Assembly: GCF_900090225.1 (NCBI RefSeq)
Contig: NZ_FMHY01000002.1
Coordinates: 2,728,001 to 2,792,000 of the forward strand
Direction: 5' to 3'
Length of the DNA stretch: 64,000 nucleotides
DNA from: Micromonospora eburnea
Lineage (GTDB): Bacteria; Actinomycetota; Actinomycetes; Mycobacteriales; Micromonosporaceae
Shown here: one piece after another, positions 17,529 through 25,359 of the stretch
Layout: each line of letters starts with the position of its first letter
Position numbering within the stretch: the first letter of the stretch is position 1
Translations under genes and position numbers: made by a program
The notes under the pieces: generated by a model
The model's input: only the letters and a program-made list of their open reading frames with translations
The model's database searches: none
What the model was told of the DNA's origin: nothing

Positions 17529-20500
17529 ATGCCGCGCCGTTTCGTCTGGTCGCGCTGGTTCGTGTCCGCCAGTTGCCTGCTACTCGTCGGGTTCGTCGCA
17601 CCGCCCGGTCGGGCTGCGGCCGCCGCCGACCCCACCACGGGTGACATCACCCTCAAGGTCGTCAGCGCCCGGACCGTCGGGCCGGCGCCACAGATCCAGC
17701 AGGGCGACCCGGTGACCGACTACCGCTGGATGATCACGGCGGACGACACCGGTGACCCGCACGACGCCTTGTCGCACTGCCTGCCGGCCCGGGCCGGGGT
17801 GGCCAGCGCGCCGGACTTCGCCGACCACTGCCGCTGGCCGTCCATCCGCAACACCCCGGGCGCGGTGCCGGTGGTGGCCCAGGGCGACCAGGAGACACTC
17901 TCCGCCGGCAAGGCGCTGGGCCGCCTGCCGGCCGGCCGCTACCTGATCTCGGTCACCGCCGACGGTTACAAGATCGACGGTGAGCACTTCACGGTCACGC
18001 CGGGCCGGACCACCGCGGTGAGCGTCGGCATGCAGCCGTACCCGCTGCCGCTCGGCACGGTCCGGTTGCGGATCTTCGAGGACAGCGTCCCGGTCGACGG
18101 CACCTACGAGGTCGGTGCCGAGCGGGGCCTGGCCGGCTTCACCGCCCACCTCGCCGACGTCATGGGGGAGGTGACGGTCGACTACTACGGCAACCCGCTC
18201 TGCACGGAGTACGAGCACACCAGGCCCGACGTCAGGCACCCGGCCGGGCAGGTCGTCTTCGACGACGGCAGGCCGGTCATCGCCAAGGAGTCCACCGGCT
18301 GCCGCAGCGACGCGAACGGCGACATCGTCATCCCCAACCTCGGCCCGAACCGGTACGCCGCCTCGGTCGTCGCCCCGAGCGGGCAGAGCTGGGTGCAGAC
18401 CACGACCCTGGAGGGCGGCCACGACTGGGACGTCTGGGTGCAGGAGAACGACACCGGCTACGACACCGAGCAGAGCCTCGGCGGCGAGCTGGTGCCCTAC
18501 GTGGACTTCGGCTTCGTCTCCCCGACGGCGCTCACCGGCACCGCCACCGGCGCGATCACCGGCACCGTGGTGCAGGTCTACACGTACATCGGCGGGCAGG
18601 GCGGCGTGACGGTGCCGGAGACCGGGGTGGCCGGCGGGAAGATCGCCGGCCCGGTGAGCCGCCCCTGGGTGGCCCTGTCCGACCTGGGCAACGGCGACCA
18701 GATGATCTACCTGGACCGGGGTGCCGCCGACGGTTCCTTCCGCATCCCGCACGTACCCGACGGCGACTACCAGCTGACCCTCTGGGACGGCCCGCAGGAG
18801 ATGCTGCTCGACTCGTTCAACGTCACGGTCAGCGGCGGGAAGACGGTCGACGTCGGCACCAAGCCCCTCGCGGGCTGGTTCACCGAGATCACCGGCACGG
18901 TCTTCGTCGACACCAACGGCAACGGTCGGCAGGACCCCGGCGAGAAGGGTGTGCCCCGCTTCCCGGTGGTGGTCAAGGAACGCGACAACTCCCTGATGGA
19001 CCAGGGCACCAACAGCGTGGTCACCGACAGCAACGGCCGCTACGCCATCAAGGAGGTGTACCCGCTGAGCAAGTGGCTGGTGCTGGAGGCGTTCCACACC
19101 CGCTACAGGACCACCGGCATCACCTACCAGGCGCCCAACGACCCGGGCCCGACCACATTGCTCGGCGCGGCCGTCGACGTCGACGTGCTGCCGATCATCG
19201 GGCTGTCGGGCCGGGTGGACTGGGGTGTGCAGCCGTACCGGGGAACGGAGAACGGCGGCATCGCCGGCACCGTCACCTACGACACCACGCGCAACGAGCT
19301 GGACCCGGCGTACGCGGTCACCGAGCCGTACCAGCCGGGCATTCCCGGCCTGAAGGTGCATCTGTACGCGGTGGTCCGGGACGAGAACGGGGATCCGGTC
19401 CGGGACGAGGACGGGTCGCTGAAGAAGGGCCCGGAACTCAACGACGCGTACACGTCGGAGACCTGGGAGCCCGGACGCGGCTGCACCGCGCGGATGTTCG
19501 ACGGGCGCCCACTGACCGACCAGCTCGCCCTGCCGGACTTCGGCACCGAGGCGAACCGGATGTGCGTCGAGGCCCCGATGATGGGCTTCCAGACCGCGCC
19601 GACCGACAACGATCCGACGAACTTCGGGCAGACCGTCAACGGCAACTACGCGTTCGCCGACTCCAAGCTGAACCTGATCCCGCCGGGCGACCCGGCGAAC
19701 CCCGGCCCGGGCCACGACCTGCCGCTGTACGCGCCGCTGCCGGACGGCCAGACCCAGCCGCTGGTGCCGGACGACTACCTGGTGTCGGTGGAGCTGGGCG
19801 AGAATCCGGTCGGCGGCGGGTCGATGTACCTGCCCACCCGGGAGGAGGACGTCAACGTCTTCGCCGGCGACGGCTACCTGCCCCAGGAGAACTTCCCGCC
19901 CTCGCCCGAGCAGGCCACCGACCAGCCGGCGCCGCCCGACCCGCAGCCCGACCCGGGTGAGCCGCCGTCGCAGGGCAACGGCATCAACTCGTCCTGCGCC
20001 GGTGCCCTGCACGAGGTGCACGTCACCGATCCCGCCTTCATCGACGGCGGCGGCAGCCCGTTCGAGGGCCGGCAGCGCCCGCTCTGCGACACCAAGCTGG
20101 TCGAGGTCCGGGCCGGGCAGGCCAGCGCGCCCAACTTCAGCCTCTTCACCCCGGTGCCGCTGCCCACCCACTTCTGGGGGTTGGTGATCAACGACCTCGG
20201 CCTGAGCCACGACAAGCGCAGCGTCAACTACGGCGAGGCCGAGGGCATCCCGAACCTCCCGGTCGGCCTGTACGACTGGGCCGGCCGCCTGGTGGACACC
20301 GTCGACACCGACTTCAACGGCATGTACGAGGCGATCGAGCCGTCGACCAGCACGTACAACTGCCCGCTGCCGGCCGGGCCGTGTCCGAACATGTACCGCT
20401 TCGTCGGCAACGACCCCGGCCAGCCCGGCCACCTGAACGCCAACTACAACCCCCGCTACCGCACCATCGGCACCAACTTCCAGGCCTGGCCCGGCCTCTA

Positions 20501-22754
20501 CACGGTGACCGACACCGCGCCCACCTCGGTCGCGGCGGTCGGTGCCTCGCCCGGCTCCGGCCAGCTCGGCGCGGTGCAGTGCGACCCGGCCGGGGACAGC
20601 CCCCAACTGTTCGCGGTCTCCCGGCCCTTCCTGCGCAGCACCGACACCGACCGCCGAGTCACCATCACCGGCACCGGATTCGGCGCCCGCGGTCCGGGCA
20701 GCGCCGTCGCCTTCGACTCGGCCGGCACCGACCCGAGGGTGACCGTCAACTCCTGGTCCGACCGGAAGATCGAGGTCACCGTCACCGGCGGCTCGGTCGG
20801 CCCGGCGGAGGTGAGCGTGACCGCCGCCAACGGACGACAGACGGTCAACGGCCTCACCTTCCAGATCCTCGGCACCACGACCGGCAGCGGCCTCGGCGGC
20901 GCGGGCAACCCCCGGCTGTTCCAGGTCAAGCCACCCGGCTGGGCGACGCGTGCCGGGGAGACCACCTACTCGGGCGTGCAGGCGGCGCTGGAGGCGGCGG
21001 CTCGCGCCGGCGGCATCGGGGTCGTCGCGGTCTGGCCGAACACCCCGAGCTCGGACAATCCGGCCGGCGCCTACCTGGAGAACGTGGTCGTGCACTCCTC
21101 GGTGCGCCTGCAGGGTGTGGGCCCGGGCGGCCGGTACGCCGACGGCACGGTGGTCGCCGGGTCCATCCTGGACGGCCGGGCGTTCGCCATCGACAACCCG
21201 AACGGCACGGCGTGGATGACCCTGGTCGCGTCCCTCGCGCATGCCGGACCGGAGATGGTGCCGGACGGCGCGGTGGTGACCGTGCTGGCCCGTCCCGGCC
21301 AGTTCAGCTCGGGCAACGCGGTCACCATCGACGGGTTCCGGATCACCGGCGGCAACCAGTCCGACTTCCCGGGCAACATCAACCCGGTGACCGGCGGGGT
21401 GAGCACCCCGTACGGCGCACCGGGCGCCGTGGTGACCCAGGGCGGCGGCGTCTACCTGCACGGCGCGGCCCGCTACACCCGGATCACCGACAACGTCATC
21501 GTCGCCAACAGCGGCTCGTACGGCGGCGCGGTCCGGGTCGGCACGCCCTACCTGAACACCGGCAACGACCACGTCACCATCTCCCGTAACCAGATCCGGG
21601 ACAACGGCGGGACGAACCTGGCCGGTGGCGTCGGCATCTTCGCCGGCAGCAACGCGTACTCGGTGGACAACAACGCCATCTGCGGCAACTTCTCCGCCGA
21701 GTACGGCGGCGGCATCAGCCACTTCGGCCTGTCTCCCAACGGCCGGATCGCGAGCAACCGGATCTGGCTCAACCAGTCGTACGACGAGGGCGGCGGCGTC
21801 ATGATCGCCGGGGAGCTGCCGTCGGATCCGACGAAGCTGTCGCCCGGCTCGGGGACGGTGCAGATCGACGCCAACGTGGTGGAGGCGAACCTGGCCAACG
21901 ACGACGGCGGCGGCGTCCGTCTGCTCCAGGCCGGCAACGTGCCGATCTCGGTGACCAACAACATGCTGGTCGACAACATCTCCACACACGAGGGCGGCGG
22001 CATCGCGCTCGACGACGCGCCGGACGTCCGGTTGGTCAACAACACCGTCGCCGGCAACATCACCACCGCGACCGCGGCCACCAGCGACGGCCGCGCCGCC
22101 CCCGCCGGCCTGTCCACCACCGCGAACAGCGCCCAGTTGCAGGCCACCCTGCGGGCGGGCGCGCCCACCTTCAGCGACCCGAAGCTGTTCAACAACGTGT
22201 TCTGGGACAACCGGGCCGGCGAGTGGACCGGCGAGTACGTCAAGGGCATCGGTGCCACCGACGCCCCGGCGGGGGACGCCGTCCGTCACTGGGACATGGG
22301 CTCCGCCGACGGGGTGGGCCCGCTCTCCCCGGCCAACTCGGTGCTTCAGGACACCACCGGCACCGCGCTCAGCAGCACCAACCGGGTCGGTGTCGACCCC
22401 CGGTTCCGCAGGCCGTTCCCGGTCTCGGTGCAGGTCCTCACCTCGCGTACCTTCCCGTCGTTCCGGCAGGCGGTGATCGTGCTCCAGCAGGTCCCGCTGA
22501 CCGCGATGGGTGACTGGCACCTGGTCGACGCCACCTCGCCGGCCAACGACCTGGGGGTGCGCTCCCGTGCCTACGGCACGGTGACCGTCACGGCCCCGAC
22601 GGTCGACATCGACGGTCAGGCCCGCAGCACCGCGCGTCCGGACGCCGGCGCCGACGAACTGCCCGGACCGCCCCCGGGCGGCCGGTCAGCACCGGTCGTT
22701 CCGGGCCGCCCGCACCGGGCGTACCCCGGACCGCCCGCCCATTCCACTCGTTGA
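17529..22754 (+). CDS. Giant secreted protein: SdrD-B-like, IPT/TIG and parallel beta-helix modules
   Basis: 1741 residues, first gene of the copper operon. A signal peptide (FVSASCLLLVGFVAPPGRAAA) is followed by carboxypeptidase-regulatory/prealbumin-like repeats, a SdrD-B-like unit near residue 453 (GTVFVDTNGNGRQDPGEKG), an IPT/TIG domain near 1037-1115 (VTITGTGFGARGPG), and a right-handed parallel beta-helix from about 1250 to 1530, seen as repeated N.I..N...YGGG segments. No LPXTG anchor or catalytic motif is visible. SdrD-type loops commonly bind Ca2+. ATG 17529 has a good GAGGGG-type ribosome site. It may be a scaffold or matrix protein for the oxidases encoded just downstream (stop-start gap 10 nt). 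Function is inferred. Confidence 0.85.
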   Translation: MPRRFVWSRWFVSASCLLLVGFVAPPGRAAAAADPTTGDITLKVVSARTVGPAPQIQQGDPVTDYRWMITADDTGDPHDALSHCLPARAGVASAPDFADHCRWPSIRNTPGAVPVVAQGDQETLSAGKALGRLPAGRYLISVTADGYKIDGEHFTVTPGRTTAVSVGMQPYPLPLGTVRLRIFEDSVPVDGTYEVGAERGLAGFTAHLADVMGEVTVDYYGNPLCTEYEHTRPDVRHPAGQVVFDDGRPVIAKESTGCRSDANGDIVIPNLGPNRYAASVVAPSGQSWVQTTTLEGGHDWDVWVQENDTGYDTEQSLGGELVPYVDFGFVSPTALTGTATGAITGTVVQVYTYIGGQGGVTVPETGVAGGKIAGPVSRPWVALSDLGNGDQMIYLDRGAADGSFRIPHVPDGDYQLTLWDGPQEMLLDSFNVTVSGGKTVDVGTKPLAGWFTEITGTVFVDTNGNGRQDPGEKGVPRFPVVVKERDNSLMDQGTNSVVTDSNGRYAIKEVYPLSKWLVLEAFHTRYRTTGITYQAPNDPGPTTLLGAAVDVDVLPIIGLSGRVDWGVQPYRGTENGGIAGTVTYDTTRNELDPAYAVTEPYQPGIPGLKVHLYAVVRDENGDPVRDEDGSLKKGPELNDAYTSETWEPGRGCTARMFDGRPLTDQLALPDFGTEANRMCVEAPMMGFQTAPTDNDPTNFGQTVNGNYAFADSKLNLIPPGDPANPGPGHDLPLYAPLPDGQTQPLVPDDYLVSVELGENPVGGGSMYLPTREEDVNVFAGDGYLPQENFPPSPEQATDQPAPPDPQPDPGEPPSQGNGINSSCAGALHEVHVTDPAFIDGGGSPFEGRQRPLCDTKLVEVRAGQASAPNFSLFTPVPLPTHFWGLVINDLGLSHDKRSVNYGEAEGIPNLPVGLYDWAGRLVDTVDTDFNGMYEAIEPSTSTYNCPLPAGPCPNMYRFVGNDPGQPGHLNANYNPRYRTIGTNFQAWPGLYTVTDTAPTSVAAVGASPGSGQLGAVQCDPAGDSPQLFAVSRPFLRSTDTDRRVTITGTGFGARGPGSAVAFDSAGTDPRVTVNSWSDRKIEVTVTGGSVGPAEVSVTAANGRQTVNGLTFQILGTTTGSGLGGAGNPRLFQVKPPGWATRAGETTYSGVQAALEAAARAGGIGVVAVWPNTPSSDNPAGAYLENVVVHSSVRLQGVGPGGRYADGTVVAGSILDGRAFAIDNPNGTAWMTLVASLAHAGPEMVPDGAVVTVLARPGQFSSGNAVTIDGFRITGGNQSDFPGNINPVTGGVSTPYGAPGAVVTQGGGVYLHGAARYTRITDNVIVANSGSYGGAVRVGTPYLNTGNDHVTISRNQIRDNGGTNLAGGVGIFAGSNAYSVDNNAICGNFSAEYGGGISHFGLSPNGRIASNRIWLNQSYDEGGGVMIAGELPSDPTKLSPGSGTVQIDANVVEANLANDDGGGVRLLQAGNVPISVTNNMLVDNISTHEGGGIALDDAPDVRLVNNTVAGNITTATAATSDGRAAPAGLSTTANSAQLQATLRAGAPTFSDPKLFNNVFWDNRAGEWTGEYVKGIGATDAPAGDAVRHWDMGSADGVGPLSPANSVLQDTTGTALSSTNRVGVDPRFRRPFPVSVQVLTSRTFPSFRQAVIVLQQVPLTAMGDWHLVDATSPANDLGVRSRAYGTVTVTAPTVDIDGQARSTARPDAGADELPGPPPGGRSAPVVPGRPHRAYPGPPAHSTR

Positions 22755-22764
22755 GGAGGAGATC

Positions 22765-24024
22765 GTGACCGATCCCGTACGGCAGCGGAGCATCAGCCGG
22801 CGTGCCCTGCTGGCCGGCGTCACCGGTCTGGGCACCTGGGCGGTCCTGCCGGAAAGCGGCTCCGACGCCCAGCTGCGCGGCCCGGCGGCGGTGCTGCCGC
22901 GCGCGGTGCCCAACCCGACGGCGACCCTGCACCTGGCCGCCACCGACGGCTGGGTCTCCATGCCGCAGGGCTCCCCGCCGATCAGCCCGTTCTGGCCCGA
23001 CCCGCTCGCCCCGCCCAACACCGACCTGTACGTCTTCGGCTTCCGCGACGTCACCGGCCTGTCCGCCACCGAGGTCACCGCCCAGCGTGGCAAGGCGCAG
23101 ATCACCGCCCCGCTGCTCGGCTTCGACCAGGAGACCGACATCAAGATCAAGCTGACCAACCTCGGCCTGGCCCAGCGCCCCGACCTGGTCGACGGGCACA
23201 CCGTGCACTGGCACGGCTTCCGCAACGCCATCCCGCTCTTCGACGGCGTGCCGGAACTGTCCATCTCGGTGCCGATCGGTCGCGAGTTCACCTACTTCTT
23301 CCGGCCGCACGACGCGGGCACCTACATGTACCACTGCCACTTCGAGGACGTCGAGCACGTGCAGATGGGCATGACCGGCATCGTCTACGTACGCCCCACG
23401 CAGAACGCCGGCACCGCCGACGTACCGCCCGGAAAGTACGTCTACAACGACGGCGACGGCACCACCCGGTACGACCGGGAGTTCGCGCTGATGCTCACCG
23501 AGGTGTGGGCCGAGGCGCACTACCGCGACGCGCACATCCAGACCACCGACTGGACCGACTACAAGCCGTCCTTCTTCGCCTTCAACGGTCGTTGCTATCC
23601 GGACACCCTCGCCCCCAACGGCGACCCGCTCAGTCCCGCCGCCGGGCGGTTGCGCTACCAGCCGATCTCCGCACTGGTCACCGCGAACGCGGGGGAGCGG
23701 GTGCTGCTGCGGCTGGCCAACCTCGGCTACTGGAACCACACCCTCACGGCGGACGGCATCGACCTGCTGGTGGTCGGCAAGGACGCCGCGCTGCTGCGCG
23801 GCCGGGACGGCAGCGCCGAGTACCAGGTGACCAACACCATCGAGATCGGGCCGGGAGAGAGCCGCGACGTCATCTTCACCGCGCCCGACGCCGGCACGTA
23901 CCTGCTCTACGACCGCGACCTGATGTCGCTGGCCAACGCCGGCGGCGGACGGGGCGGGCACCTGACCGAGATCCGGATCTCGCCGCCCGGCACGCTCGCG
24001 GCACAGACCCGGGCGAACGCCTGA
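22765..24024 (+). CDS. Multicopper-oxidase-fold protein 1 (active N-terminal cupredoxin domain)
   Basis: 419 residues, two cupredoxin domains. The start SISRRALLAGVTGLGTWAV resembles a Tat signal. Domain 1 has the copper motifs HTVHWHG (His148, His150) and YHCHFEDVEHVQMGM (His190, Cys191, His192, His198, Met201/203), enough for a type-1 site and half of a trinuclear site. In domain 2 the places where classical enzymes have HPxHLHG and HCHxxxH read NHTLTADG and LYDRDLMSLAN, so its ligands are lost. Start GTG 22765; GAGGAGGAG overlaps the preceding stop. Probably needs a partner for a complete copper centre; see next gene. Confidence 0.85.
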   Translation: MTDPVRQRSISRRALLAGVTGLGTWAVLPESGSDAQLRGPAAVLPRAVPNPTATLHLAATDGWVSMPQGSPPISPFWPDPLAPPNTDLYVFGFRDVTGLSATEVTAQRGKAQITAPLLGFDQETDIKIKLTNLGLAQRPDLVDGHTVHWHGFRNAIPLFDGVPELSISVPIGREFTYFFRPHDAGTYMYHCHFEDVEHVQMGMTGIVYVRPTQNAGTADVPPGKYVYNDGDGTTRYDREFALMLTEVWAEAHYRDAHIQTTDWTDYKPSFFAFNGRCYPDTLAPNGDPLSPAAGRLRYQPISALVTANAGERVLLRLANLGYWNHTLTADGIDLLVVGKDAALLRGRDGSAEYQVTNTIEIGPGESRDVIFTAPDAGTYLLYDRDLMSLANAGGGRGGHLTEIRISPPGTLAAQTRANA

Positions 24025-24037
24025 GATGGGGGTACCC

Positions 24038-25339
24038 ATGCTTCGTCTCGACCGCGGCCGGTGGAAGCGGCTGATCGCGGTGCCGCTCGTCGCGGCCATC
24101 GTCGCCGTGCTCCTCGTCCCCGGGCCGCATCAGGTGGCCGCCAGCCCGCCGGCCGGCCTGGAATGCCTCACCTCCCGCGACAACGCCTTCGACCTCACCG
24201 CCACCGGCGGGTACGTGGCCATGCCGGACGGCAACACCATCTACATGTGGAGCTACGCGCCCAGCGGCGGCGAGTTCCAGCTGCCCGGCCCGACGATCTG
24301 CGTCGCCTCCGGCGTGAAGGTCACCGTCGTGCTGCACAACACCCTGCCGGAGCCCACCTCGGTCACCTTCCCCGGCCAGGTACAGGTACTCGCCGACGGT
24401 CAGCCGGCCCAGCCGGAGAGCGACACCTCCGGCAACCTCACCTCGCTCACCACCACCGCCGCGGCCGGCAACGGCTCGGTCACCTACACCTTCACCGCCG
24501 GCCCGCCGGGCACCTACCTCTACCAGTCCGGCACCGATGTTCAGAAGCAGGTGCAGATGGGGCTCTACGGCGCCCTGGTGGTCCGTCCGCCCGGCCACCC
24601 GGACCGGGAGAACGGCCGCGCCGACTCGGCGTTCGACCCGGACCACGAGTACCTCTACCTGCTCGGCGAGATCGACCCCGATTTGCACCTGGCCGTCGAG
24701 CGCCGGCGAGCGTACGACTTCACGAGGTACAAGGCCCGCTACTTCACCATCAACGGGCGCAGCATGCCGGACACCCTCGCCCCCAACCACGCCGACTGGC
24801 TGCCCGACCAGCCGTACGGTGCGTTGATCCACATCCAGCCGTACGACCCGACGAGCAACCCGAAGCCGGCTCTGATCCGCTACCTCAACGCCGGCTCGGT
24901 CAGCTACCCGTTCCACCCCCACGGCAGCGACGAGCAGCTCATCGCCCGGGACGGCCGGCCGGCGCAGGGTCCCGGCGGGCAGGACCTCTCGTTCTCCAAC
25001 TTCCTCATCGACGTCGCGCCCGGGCAGACCGTGGACACGCTGATGGTCTGGAAGGACGCCGAACACTGGAACCCGAGCACGAACCCGATCCCGGTGCCGC
25101 TGCCGTCGTTGCAGGACCAGATCGTCGGCCCCGGCCCGGAGACCTGGTTCGCGGAGAACCCGTACCTCGGCGGGGAGCAGGGCGAGCTGCCGCCCGGAGT
25201 GGTGCAGAACAACCAGTGCGGCGAGTACTACCACGTCGCGCACAGCCACGCGCTGGAACAGGCCACCAACTACGGGGCGAGCTTCGGCGGAATGATGACG
25301 CTGATCCGCATCGACCCGCCCGCCGGATGCCCGGCATGA
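24038..25339 (+). CDS. Multicopper-oxidase-fold protein 2 (active C-terminal cupredoxin domain)
   Basis: 433 residues with an N-terminal membrane/signal segment (LIAVPLVAAIVAVLLVPGP). It is a paralogue of protein 1 with the opposite pattern: domain 1 has lost its ligands (YLYQSGTDVQKQVQMG where protein 1 has HCH), while domain 2 keeps YPFHPHG (His293, His295) and YYHVAHSHALEQATNYG (His399, His402, His404). The first His of the usual HPxHxH motif is Tyr. I chose ATG 24038 because a G-rich ribosome site precedes it; ATG 24026 is 4 codons upstream. It lies 13 nt after protein 1, so the two are made together and may form one heteromeric oxidase. Confidence 0.82.
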   Translation: MLRLDRGRWKRLIAVPLVAAIVAVLLVPGPHQVAASPPAGLECLTSRDNAFDLTATGGYVAMPDGNTIYMWSYAPSGGEFQLPGPTICVASGVKVTVVLHNTLPEPTSVTFPGQVQVLADGQPAQPESDTSGNLTSLTTTAAAGNGSVTYTFTAGPPGTYLYQSGTDVQKQVQMGLYGALVVRPPGHPDRENGRADSAFDPDHEYLYLLGEIDPDLHLAVERRRAYDFTRYKARYFTINGRSMPDTLAPNHADWLPDQPYGALIHIQPYDPTSNPKPALIRYLNAGSVSYPFHPHGSDEQLIARDGRPAQGPGGQDLSFSNFLIDVAPGQTVDTLMVWKDAEHWNPSTNPIPVPLPSLQDQIVGPGPETWFAENPYLGGEQGELPPGVVQNNQCGEYYHVAHSHALEQATNYGASFGGMMTLIRIDPPAGCPA

Positions 25340-25359
25340 CACGGCAGGGGAGGGCGACG

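Noticed and set aside
17580..22520. 1646-codon minus-strand frame opposite the giant secreted protein
   Set aside because: Val/Gly/Arg/Asp-rich mirror of the plus-strand codon bias. The plus strand has a signal peptide, recognised domains and a ribosome site.
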